NCBI RefSeq assembly: GCF_900166585.1
Contig: NZ_FVZC01000008.1
Coordinates: 372,001 to 436,000 of the forward strand
Length of the DNA stretch: 64,000 nucleotides
Direction: 5' to 3'
From: Mesobacillus jeotgali
GTDB lineage: Bacteria; Bacillota; Bacilli; Bacillales; Cytobacillaceae
Made by a program: the position numbers and the translations under genes. Positions 56,294 to 64,000 of the stretch are shown here, in pieces (within the stretch, counting starts at the first letter, position 1; every line of letters starts with the position of its first letter). A model generated the notes under the pieces. That model had not been told where the DNA came from and did not search any database. It saw nothing but the letters and a program-made list of their open reading frames with translations.

Positions 56294-57526
56294 ATGAAAA
56301 TTTTGTTTGTTTCAATGGTTAGTTTTGAAAATAATACATCTGCCACAATACAAAATAAGGGTATTATAAAAGGCTTATCATCTATAGGTCATGAAGTTGA
56401 TATTCTGACTTTAAGGCCAGATCCAAATTCTTTCAGTTTTGATGATTCGATAAATGATATTAAGGATGTTATTAAGGATGCATATTATATTGATATTGAT
56501 AAAAAGTATTCAGCCTTAATGTCTAAAAAATCAATGAGTATGACACAAATAGAAAATACTGCTAAGGTTAATATTCTTAAATTAATAAAAAAAAATGTAA
56601 GAAAATTTTTAAAAAAAATTTATGAACATACTTCTATTTTTGATGCTCAGAAGATAAATGTTAAAGGTGTATCAAATGTTAACATTGATTATTCAAAATA
56701 CGATTTCATAATATCAGCTTCGGACCCTAAATCCTCACATTTAATAGTTGAAAAGATTATTAAAGAGAACAAATTGTTTAAAGGTAAATACATTCAATAT
56801 TGGGGGGACCCAATGTACAATGATATTACTCGTGAAAGTGACTGGAGAGATGTATTAGTTAAACATAAGGAAAAGAGATTGCTATCTTTAGCTGATAAAA
56901 TTGTTTATGCCTCTCCATTAACATTAAAGATTCAAAAAAAAACATACCCAGAGCTAGCATATAAAATGGATTACGCTAATCAAGTATATATTAATGAATC
57001 ATATGAGCAAAAAGGTTTAGAAAAAGTGGAGAGAGTAAGTTCAAGAATCACAGTTGGATATTTTGGTGCTTATGATTCTTCTGTTAGGAACATAGTGCCA
57101 TTGTATAATGCGGGTAAGACGGCGGACTTTAATTTGAATATATGTGGTGCAACTGATTTATCGCTGCCAAGTATAAATAATGTATATATTCATGGAATGC
57201 TATCCTATCAGCAGGCGGTCAAAATGGAGAAGGAGTCAAATATTTTGATTTGTATTTGTAATAAGAGAGGGACACAAATACCTGGTAAATTATACTATAG
57301 TACAGGCTATCAAAAGCCTATTGTTGTTATATTGGATAGCGAATACAAAGAAGAGTTAAAAGAATATTTACAATCGTTCAAAAGGTTTATTTTATGTGAA
57401 AATGAAGAAGGTTCTATTAAGGAAGCAATAGAAAAAGCTAAGAACCAATTAGCAAAGAGAGATTTTCCAATTTCAAAGAATTTAACTCCGGAATTTATGG
57501 CCCAGAAAATATTGGATATTAATTAA
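56294..57526 (+). CDS. putative GT4-like glycosyltransferase
   Basis: A 410-aa cytoplasmic protein with GT-B features. The N-terminus ILFVSMVSFENNTSATIQNKG and GLSSIGHEVDILTLRP fits the acceptor domain; ISASDPKSSHLI and IQYWGDPMYNDI fit the middle. ITVGYFGAYDSSVRNIVPLYNA and YIHGMLSYQQAVKMEKESNILICICNK fit the donor domain, ending GKLYYSTGYQKPIVVI. AGGAGTG lies about 9 nt before ATG 56294. Donor sugar unknown. With the WbuB-like enzyme, the transferase at 53828 and the initiating enzyme, it would allow a repeat unit of about four sugars. Confidence 0.75.
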   Translation: MKILFVSMVSFENNTSATIQNKGIIKGLSSIGHEVDILTLRPDPNSFSFDDSINDIKDVIKDAYYIDIDKKYSALMSKKSMSMTQIENTAKVNILKLIKKNVRKFLKKIYEHTSIFDAQKINVKGVSNVNIDYSKYDFIISASDPKSSHLIVEKIIKENKLFKGKYIQYWGDPMYNDITRESDWRDVLVKHKEKRLLSLADKIVYASPLTLKIQKKTYPELAYKMDYANQVYINESYEQKGLEKVERVSSRITVGYFGAYDSSVRNIVPLYNAGKTADFNLNICGATDLSLPSINNVYIHGMLSYQQAVKMEKESNILICICNKRGTQIPGKLYYSTGYQKPIVVILDSEYKEELKEYLQSFKRFILCENEEGSIKEAIEKAKNQLAKRDFPISKNLTPEFMAQKILDIN

Positions 57527-57564
57527 GTATTTATTACAGTGAGCAAGGATATGAAATTTATCAT

Positions 57565-58848
57565 ATGAAACTAAATCAAATAATCAAACAAACTCAAAAT
57601 TCGAATGTTGTAAAAAATGGAGTATGGCTATATGTTCTTCAAATATTCAATACAATTATACCTTTAATAACATTACCATATGTCACTAGAATTCTTGGAC
57701 CGACACATTTCGGAATGTTTTCGGCTGCTTTAAATTTAGTCGGATATTTTCAAATTATCGTGGAGTATGGTTTTAACTTATCAGGTGTGAGGAAAATATC
57801 CCTTGCAAAAGATAAGAATGAAATATCAGGAATTTATAGTCGGATTACTTTCAGTAAAATTCTGTTATTTTTTATTAGTATTTCAATTATGATTTTTGTA
57901 TCCTTCTTAGCAGGTATTTCCAAAGTCCAATTTATATGTATGTTTATACTATACATAATGGTCTTAGGTACAGCACTCCAACAAACTTGGATTTTCCAAG
58001 GATTACAATTCATGAAATATATTACTATTATTAGTGTTTTATCGAGAACTGTGTCTGTATTAATGATTTTTTTATTGATAAAAAACCCCGAGCATTTATA
58101 TTTATACTGTATTTTGTATTCATTGACTTTTCTTCTTATGGGAATAATTAGTCTTTTAATCATTAAGTTTAAGATAAAATTACATTTAAAGATTGTTAAC
58201 TGGAAAGACATTCTAGAAGAGCTTAAAGATGGTTGGGATTTATTTACTACAAGTGCCATGACTAAAATATTTAGTGGCATCGGTATAACTGTATTGATAT
58301 TTACAAATACAAGTAGCAGTGTAGGAATATATTCTGCTATTCAAAAGATACCATTAATTATAATATTATTTTATACTCCAATTGATCAGGTAATATTCCC
58401 GTATATAAGCCGGCACTATGATACTTCATTTAAAAATGGCTATGAAAAGGTTAAAGGTATAGCGAAAATTGTTGTCCCAATTGTTCTTATTTTAAGTTTA
58501 ACAATGATTCTTGCATCTAAATTAATTATTGATATATTATTTGGTGAGCAATATTCAGTTTACTCATATTTACTATTACCGCTTGTGATATGGATGAGTT
58601 TAAGCATTTTCAACAATTTATTAGGCATTCAAATTTTAGTGGCAAGTGGACATTCTAAAGAATATAGTTCCTCTTTCAAGATTGGTGTTATAGCAATAAT
58701 TATATTTAATGTCGTGTTAGGAATTATAGGTGGTATGAAAGGCATTGCTATAGCTGCCATGCTTGCAGAATGCATACTGACTATAGCAATAATTTATCAA
58801 ATTAAAAAAATAAAGCACTCGGATACTCCTAAGGTGAAATCGACTTAA
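57565..58848 (+). CDS. Wzx-type polysaccharide flippase
   Basis: A 427-aa membrane protein of the MOP/MATE exporter superfamily with about twelve transmembrane helices. It moves undecaprenyl-linked repeat units across the membrane. The N-terminus NGVWLYVLQIFNTIIPLITLPYVTRILGP is diagnostic of O-antigen/capsule flippases, and YGFNLSGVRKIS follows helix two. The start ATG 57565 has a weak AAGGATATG about 16 nt upstream. Its presence shows a Wzx/Wzy-dependent pathway and fits the two polymerase candidates around it. Confidence 0.92.
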   Translation: MKLNQIIKQTQNSNVVKNGVWLYVLQIFNTIIPLITLPYVTRILGPTHFGMFSAALNLVGYFQIIVEYGFNLSGVRKISLAKDKNEISGIYSRITFSKILLFFISISIMIFVSFLAGISKVQFICMFILYIMVLGTALQQTWIFQGLQFMKYITIISVLSRTVSVLMIFLLIKNPEHLYLYCILYSLTFLLMGIISLLIIKFKIKLHLKIVNWKDILEELKDGWDLFTTSAMTKIFSGIGITVLIFTNTSSSVGIYSAIQKIPLIIILFYTPIDQVIFPYISRHYDTSFKNGYEKVKGIAKIVVPIVLILSLTMILASKLIIDILFGEQYSVYSYLLLPLVIWMSLSIFNNLLGIQILVASGHSKEYSSSFKIGVIAIIIFNVVLGIIGGMKGIAIAAMLAECILTIAIIYQIKKIKHSDTPKVKST

Positions 58849-58962
58849 ATTACAAATCAATTTAGCGCATACAACTATTTATTAAAAGATATGTTTAAAT
58901 GGTACATGCTTTGTTTATAAAGCTTCTGTAATTGAGATAATCTAAAGAAGTTGGTTGATGAC

Positions 58963-60078
58963 ATGAAAAATAAAGTTATTGTTGTATTTGGTACGAGGCC
59001 AGAGGCTATAAAGATGTGCCCATTAATTCAGGAATTAAAAACGCGCCCGAACTTGAGTACAATTGTTTGTGTTACGGGCCAGCATAGAGAAATGTTAGAT
59101 CAAGTCTTAAAGGCATTTAATATCATCCCGGATTATGATTTATCTATTATGAAAGAAAAACAAACCTTATTTGATGTAACAATTGGTATACTTGAAAAAA
59201 TGAAAGAAGTGTTAGTTGAAACAAATCCTGACGTGGTTTTGGTTCATGGTGATACTTCTACTACTTTTGCTACAGCATTAGCATGTTTCTATTTGCAAAT
59301 ACCTGTTGGACATGTTGAAGCCGGATTAAGAACTTATAATATAACTTCTCCCTATCCAGAAGAGTTCAATCGACAAGCAGTAGGAATTGTTGCAAAGTAT
59401 AATTTTGCACCCACTAATATGTCTAAAGAAAATCTTCTAAAAGAAGGGAAAAATTCATCTGCAATATTTGTAACTGGTAATACTGCCATTGATGCCCTTA
59501 GGACTACTGTAAAAGAAGACTACTTTCATGAGCATCTTGAATGGGCGACTGGCAGCAGACTCATTATGATTACTGCTCATAGAAGAGAAAACCTTGGCGA
59601 ACCGATGAAAAATATGTTTAAAGCTATTAAAAGAATTGTCAATGAACATAAAGATCTTAAGGCTATATATCCTATTCATATGAACCCAGTAGTGAGAGAA
59701 GCGGCTAATGAGATTTTAGGTGATTGTAATAGAATAAAGATAATAGAACCATTGGATGTTTTGGATTTTCATAACTTTCTTTCGAGGTCATATTTGATTC
59801 TTACTGATAGTGGCGGAATACAAGAAGAGGCACCTAGTTTAGGTAAGCCTGTACTTGTTATGCGTGATACTACCGAGCGTCCAGAAGGTATAGCTGCTGG
59901 CACTTTAAAACTAGTTGGAACTGATGAAGAGGTAATTTATCAATCGTTTAAAAAGCTAATTGTAAATAACGAAGAATATGAAAAAATGAGTTGTGCTAGT
60001 AATCCATATGGTGATGGACATGCAAGTAAGAGAATAGCAGATGTCTTGGAAAAGAGTTTAACGATACAAAAAAATTGA
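58963..60078 (+). CDS. wecB: UDP-N-acetylglucosamine 2-epimerase (non-hydrolysing, WecB/MnaA type)
   Basis: A 371-aa enzyme interconverting UDP-GlcNAc and UDP-ManNAc. It has VVFGTRPEAIKMCPLIQEL, CVTGQHREMLDQVL, VLVHGDTSTTFATALACFY, HVEAGLRTYNITSPYPEE and LTDSGGIQEEAPSLGKPVLVMRDTTERPE, all signatures of the family. ATG 58963 is preferred over an in-frame TTG at 58951. No UDP-ManNAc dehydrogenase follows, so the product is probably used as ManNAc in the polymer or in wall teichoic acid linkage units. It may duplicate a housekeeping mnaA elsewhere. Confidence 0.92.
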   Translation: MKNKVIVVFGTRPEAIKMCPLIQELKTRPNLSTIVCVTGQHREMLDQVLKAFNIIPDYDLSIMKEKQTLFDVTIGILEKMKEVLVETNPDVVLVHGDTSTTFATALACFYLQIPVGHVEAGLRTYNITSPYPEEFNRQAVGIVAKYNFAPTNMSKENLLKEGKNSSAIFVTGNTAIDALRTTVKEDYFHEHLEWATGSRLIMITAHRRENLGEPMKNMFKAIKRIVNEHKDLKAIYPIHMNPVVREAANEILGDCNRIKIIEPLDVLDFHNFLSRSYLILTDSGGIQEEAPSLGKPVLVMRDTTERPEGIAAGTLKLVGTDEEVIYQSFKKLIVNNEEYEKMSCASNPYGDGHASKRIADVLEKSLTIQKN

Positions 60079-60267
60079 AGAATCAAATATAACAAAAAAA
60101 TAGCTTCCCATCTTCTTTTTTTTATCGAAATTTCAAGATTTTAATAATATACTGATATTTACAATTCACTCTTTGATCCTTAAAATGTTTTGATTATTTT
60201 TATGGGAAGAATAAGTTCCCAAACTAGTTAACATACAATAACGAAGCCCGTGAAGAGGTTATACCCT

Positions 60268-61512
60268 ATGCTTAAAACTAAAAGAGAAATAGAATTAACC
60301 CGAATTTTTAGTATCTTATTTTTTCCGTTATTATTATTTAATGTACTAGGAGAAACAGTACTTCAGCCTTATAGAGATCAAGCTAGGGTTGCAGTTGATA
60401 TTACCCTTGTTATTTCCTTTCTTTTACTTATATATTTGTTAATAAAAGATAAAGGTATTGGATTTGAGTATAAGAAAATATATTTAGGTTTTATTTTATT
60501 GAGTGGTATTTACTTACTTACCCACATAATAAATGATAATTTTAAGGAAAATGAACAGCTTCTACTTTTATATCTCACTTTTGCTTTTATAATATTAACT
60601 ATGAAAATTAAATGGCGCCCGGATCATATCATTATCTTTGGTTATATTGTAAATATGGTTATTATATTTTTCTTTTTTCATTGGATTAATAATGATTATA
60701 CTTTAAAAATGTATAAAGGGATTTTTGGAAACTCAAATGTGTTTGCAACCTTCCTTTTTTCTCTTCTATATTTTCAAGCAATTAATATTTATAATAAATC
60801 GGTAATTAATAGAGTATTATTTTTATTGGGGACAGCATTAAACCTAATATTAATTTATATGACAACTTCGAGAGCAGCTTTATTATCTGTTGTTGTTATA
60901 CTTGGTTCATGGTTATTATTGAAATTTTCGAGACAATTATTCTCAAAGCTTTTTTACCTAGTTATAGCCGCCAATTTCCTTTTTTTAGGATTGTATGTAT
61001 TATTGGCTAAGTCATCGTACGCAGATACAATTAATAATCTATCTCTTAGATATACTCAAAAGCTTTTCTTTTCAGGAAGGGAAAATATTTGGGGTGATGT
61101 AATAGATTTTGGCATGACTTCACCACTGTATGGTCACAAGGTAGGAATCCATATTAAAGAATATATATTTACTAGTCCTGTCTATCATGTTCATAATCAA
61201 TATCTGCAAGTTTTCGTTGAAGTTGGATTTTTAGGATTATTTACTTTCCTACTTCTATTATTTTTTATTTGGAAGTCTTTTCAAAAAAATTTAGACTGTA
61301 ATTATGTTCAATGGTCAGCGTGTTTCTTTCTAGGTTTGCTAGTATTCCAAAACATAGAAATCTCACTATTTTTTAATATGCAAGCTATTGGAATGATTCA
61401 ATGGCTAATTATATCTATTGGTGTCAGTATGTCAATGCAAAAGATTGAATATAACAATCATGAGCCAAATATTAGACGAAGGTATAGAGGGAAATTGCTA
61501 TCCAAAGTATAA
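60268..61512 (+). CDS. O-antigen ligase/Wzy_C-domain membrane protein
   Basis: A 414-aa polytopic membrane protein with about ten to twelve helices and the Wzy_C loop: YMTTSRAALLSVVVILGSW and, after the large extracellular loop, PVYHVHNQYLQVFVEVGFLG with the conserved His. It belongs to the WaaL/Wzy superfamily. In Gram-positives these are polymerases or ligases of surface polymers. ATG 60268 has GAAGAGG at 9 nt and is better than GTG 60250. It is the last gene of the cluster, 189 bp after the 2-epimerase. Confidence 0.85.
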   Translation: MLKTKREIELTRIFSILFFPLLLFNVLGETVLQPYRDQARVAVDITLVISFLLLIYLLIKDKGIGFEYKKIYLGFILLSGIYLLTHIINDNFKENEQLLLLYLTFAFIILTMKIKWRPDHIIIFGYIVNMVIIFFFFHWINNDYTLKMYKGIFGNSNVFATFLFSLLYFQAINIYNKSVINRVLFLLGTALNLILIYMTTSRAALLSVVVILGSWLLLKFSRQLFSKLFYLVIAANFLFLGLYVLLAKSSYADTINNLSLRYTQKLFFSGRENIWGDVIDFGMTSPLYGHKVGIHIKEYIFTSPVYHVHNQYLQVFVEVGFLGLFTFLLLLFFIWKSFQKNLDCNYVQWSACFFLGLLVFQNIEISLFFNMQAIGMIQWLIISIGVSMSMQKIEYNNHEPNIRRRYRGKLLSKV

Positions 61513-61571
61513 AGTACTGCTGCAGAAAATAAATGATAGGGGTATCCCTGTCGTCAATTCAGGTTGTGGAT

Positions 61572-61611
61572 AAAAGGGGGATAAGAATGCACTCAGTCCG
61601 AACCCCTTTTT
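61572..61611. terminator. hairpin at the end of the polysaccharide cluster / IS fossil boundary
   Basis: AAAAGGGG pairs with CCCCTTTTT around a loop of about 20 nt. It may terminate the cluster and also lies at the C-terminal end of the decayed transposase on the minus strand. Confidence 0.5.
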
Positions 61612-61644
61612 CACTTTTATTAATTTTACCTAAGGACAGACTTT

Positions 61645-62905
61645 CCCAAAGTCCATTTTTACGGCATTTTTGGGCCTTCCCATATCCAATTGGATATCTT
61701 TTCCATATTAAAGGCAGCAAAAGTAAGTATCACCTGCAGGGGAAATATTTTTAGTCCCCTAAGGGTTGTCCAACTTCTTTTCTCTTTTAGAATACCCGCT
61801 CGATCATCTCCTTGCGCTTTGCATTATTCTCTGCTTCAAATGGTCCGCCTAAAATGCACTCCTTAAGGAGTGGGAACTCTGAACACTTTTTAGAATTAAA
61901 CTTATATTCTCGATAACCTTCTCTTGTGGTACTGCGATAACTAATTCTTGGACATTGGGATAAACATAGACATCTTGTTCTTTGTGATATGTAAACTTCC
62001 ATTTTGGAAAAAGTCTTTTTGGGAGTTGATACCTATGAAGGCGATTACATAAAAATACTTCGGTCGTGAAGACTTTTACAAATTTGATTCCTTAAATAAC
62101 CTGAGTCGAGTGCCACTGCTTCTACTTTAAATCCAAAAGGTCAATCCGGGGATCCAACTTAGAAAGGTAAGGGACAGTGTTTGGACTTTTCCTGGAGTAA
62201 CATAGGCGTTATGATATTAATCCTCATATTAGTAGTAAGGTGGTCTAGATAACAGAACATTTATTGCTTATTTCTTTGGACATGGAACCACAATCAGGAT
62301 CGGTTGTACTTTTTCGGACCTCCTTGGTCTCTGTCACCTTCTCTCTTTCTTTTAGAGCTTTTTTCCGTGGTTTAATCTGTCATCATCAACAGTCTATTGA
62401 ATTCTTCTAAGTATTACCTAGGCTTAGCTTCTACTTCTTTACGAGTCAGTTTATGCCTATTGGCAATTTGCTTTAAGGTGAGTGGAATTAGTAAATAAAA
62501 CTCTCCCACCGACCATTCTATGATTAATGCTTGAAGTATTATTTCATCAAGGATTACTTGAAAGATGTTTGTATCCTTTAAACAAGTTCATTGATTCCGA
62601 CTGATTGTTCCAATGGTCCACTACAGGGTTATTGAGCTTCAAGATTAGGAACCATCGATAGGCCACATTTATCTGCACTTCGCGTTCTAATTCTAGTTCC
62701 GAACGGATGCCATAAAAGTCACCCATAAACATAATCTTAAAAAGAATAATCGGTCCTAAGGACGCCCATTATTCTAAGAATATAAGGGACGGACTTTCTC
62801 CCTATAAAAGAAAAATTCCGTATACTTATCAACCTTTCTTAAGAGGTGATACTAAGGGACCAAGTCTTCAAAAAAGACAAATTTCACTTCATTATGTGAA
62901 TCTCT
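61645..62905 (-). pseudogene. decayed IS1182-family transposase
   Basis: Read on the minus strand from about 62905, fragments in all frames line up in order with an IS1182-type transposase. They are FFEDLVP and HLLRKVDKYTEFFFYREKV, NNGRP, PIILFKIMF and YGIRSELELEREVQINVAYRWFL (62732-62650). Later come YREYKFNSKKCSEFPLLKEC and AKRKEMIERVF (around 61870-61790), then TTLRGLKIFPLQVILTFAAFN to about 61660. Many frameshifts, stops and missing stretches separate them, so this is an old fossil. It fills most of the 1.5-kb gap downstream of the polysaccharide cluster. No intact terminal repeats were recognised. Confidence 0.82.
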
Positions 62906-62989
62906 TTTCGGTTTGAACATTCAATTCACCATTCTAAGTATAATTAATTATATTATAATAAATTTACGAGGTGAATTAATGAAGAGAAT

Positions 62990-63028
62990 AAACAAAAATA
63001 AAGGCTATCGAGAGTTTCTCGGCAGCCT
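62990..63028 (-). terminator. terminator of the downstream membrane protein gene
   Basis: On the minus strand AGGCT(GC)CGAGA pairs with TCTCG(AT)AGCCT around 3 nt, followed by TTATTTTTG. It lies about 40 bp after the stop at 63069. A 25-codon plus-strand frame over it is discounted. Confidence 0.8.
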
Positions 63029-63068
63029 GAGGAACATCTCAAAAGTTCCTTCTTAGTAATAATATATT

Positions 63069-64000
63069 CTATTGTCTAAGCTTCTCCCACTCACTATAAG
63101 GAATAACCTTAAACTTAATCTCTTCAGGTATACCATGATATTCCTTGAAGGTTTCATATTGATATCCATCTATAATCGGTGTGCTTAACCATAAATATTG
63201 CTCATAGGGTAACCGGGTTAAAATGATTTCTTCCTCTCCGACTGCAACTTTTTCTTTTATATAGGCCATCCTCTCACGATCAACGGATCCATTCATTGTA
63301 AACACGTAAATATAGCTGATGGATAGGGCAAGAACTAATATGGTAAATACTTTATTTAGGGCTGCTAAATTGAAGTACTTATCTCTTATAATATATAATC
63401 CCATTTCAATTGCTGCTAGGACAAAGAATGCATAGGGAGCGATGAAGTTTCTTGGTCCAAATGGATGAACGAAGACAAGAGGTCCCGCAAGTACCAATAC
63501 AGAAAGTAAGTAAAAACATATTTTGTATTTAAGGTTTTTGTCAGTAATATACAATAATACAGTCAAAATGATACTTATATAAAACACCAATGAGAAAATG
63601 GATTCAAATATATGTGTATCGAGTTTGAAGAAGCTAATTCTCAGATAGGTCACAATAAAAATTTTATAAAATGGATAAATACTCAGCACATACAATAGAA
63701 TTGTTTTTAATCCCTTGAGAGCTTTTTCTGATTTTATTAAAAGAATAATACAAAACAGGGAAAGCACCAGGTTTAAGATGACATTGTTTAGAAACAGCAT
63801 AGGATATATTTGCTCACTATACACATCAAAGATCCTCTGAAAAAAACCAACCTCTTCTCCAACAGAACTTTCTTCAGGCTTGATGGATCTATAGGTATCT
63901 GCCCCGGTTAATATTTTAGAGTAAGCTCCATTGGTAAACATGATTCCTGCCCCAATAATAGTGGAAATTAAATAGGAAACATGAACAGCATAAACTTTTC
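63069..64000 (-). CDS. multi-pass membrane protein of unknown function, 5'-truncated by window edge
   Basis: The reading frame enters from beyond base 64000 (KVYAVHVSYLISTIIGAGIM...) and ends at 63069, giving at least 310 residues. At least seven transmembrane helices are visible, including VILNLVLSLFCIILLIKS, SLVFYISIILTVLLYI and VFTILVLALSISYIYVF. An extracellular motif FVHPFGPRNFIAPYAFF sits between helices, and a soluble C-terminal tail of about 80 residues follows. It resembles the DUF6056-type glycan-linked membrane proteins, but this is tentative. The ATG at 63941 is internal. Its neighbours suggest an envelope polysaccharide role; no function is assigned. Confidence 0.75.
   Translation of the reverse strand, partial: KVYAVHVSYLISTIIGAGIMFTNGAYSKILTGADTYRSIKPEESSVGEEVGFFQRIFDVYSEQIYPMLFLNNVILNLVLSLFCIILLIKSEKALKGLKTILLYVLSIYPFYKIFIVTYLRISFFKLDTHIFESIFSLVFYISIILTVLLYITDKNLKYKICFYLLSVLVLAGPLVFVHPFGPRNFIAPYAFFVLAAIEMGLYIIRDKYFNLAALNKVFTILVLALSISYIYVFTMNGSVDRERMAYIKEKVAVGEEEIILTRLPYEQYLWLSTPIIDGYQYETFKEYHGIPEEIKFKVIPYSEWEKLRQ

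Noticed and set aside
62979..63056. 25-codon frame after GAGGTG
   Set aside because: It coincides with the terminator hairpin of the minus-strand membrane gene, so its codons reflect the stem.

Overview
This 64-kb window is chromosomal DNA from a low- to mid-GC Bacillaceae (Bacillus/Mesobacillus-like). The evidence is strong AGGAGG-type ribosome sites with frequent TTG/GTG starts, rho-independent terminators after most units, an xpaC-yaaN pair behind a sigma-W-type promoter, a kinase/modulator/PHP-phosphatase capsule triad, and many secreted proteins with SH3-type wall-binding domains. The species cannot be fixed from the sequence alone.

1-13.3 kb: galactose/galactoside utilisation. The 3' end of galE, then galT and an aldose 1-epimerase, close with a terminator. 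A second unit starts at a promoter buried in TTTTA(G/C)TAAAA operators, with a perfect catabolite-response element just downstream. It encodes a lipoprotein sugar-binding protein, two ABC permeases, a GH36 alpha-galactosidase, galK, a GH42 beta-galactosidase and a LacI-type regulator. Galactosides would be imported, hydrolysed inside the cell, and the galactose sent through the Leloir pathway. No ABC ATPase is encoded here. A hairpin and a 52-bp tandem repeat lie between the binding protein and permease genes.

13.4-20.5 kb: an NlpC/P60 endopeptidase, an LtaS-like lipoteichoic acid synthase, a gene-poor stretch, xpaC-yaaN, two small proteins (34 and 54 aa) and an SGNH hydrolase.

20.6-43.4 kb: capsule control and a secreted wall-enzyme island. 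It begins with a polysaccharide co-polymerase, BY-kinase and PHP-type tyrosine phosphatase. These are followed by a subtilase with FlgD-like repeats, a beta-lactamase-fold hydrolase, a processive GT2, an M14 carboxypeptidase, a C39-like peptidase, two paralogous SH3/glucosaminidases facing each other, an Amidase_3 protein and an LCP ligase. Between the glucosaminidases lie a secreted-protein gene with an in-frame TGA and a deleted IS110/IS1111-type element whose structured non-coding 3' region survives.

43.7-61.5 kb: a very AT-rich surface-polysaccharide cluster. It contains a second co-polymerase, a bacillosamine-type module (4,6-dehydratase, aminotransferase, phosphosugar transferase, acetyltransferase), an L-FucNAc module (WbuB-like transferase, CapE, CapF, CapG), two further glycosyltransferases, a polymerase candidate, a Wzx flippase, a UDP-GlcNAc 2-epimerase and an O-antigen-ligase-type protein. 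The inferred product is an aminosugar-rich capsule or wall glycopolymer, initiated on undecaprenyl phosphate, flipped, polymerised and attached to peptidoglycan by the LCP protein.

61.5-64 kb: a heavily decayed IS1182-type transposase and the 3' part of a multi-pass membrane protein that runs off the window.
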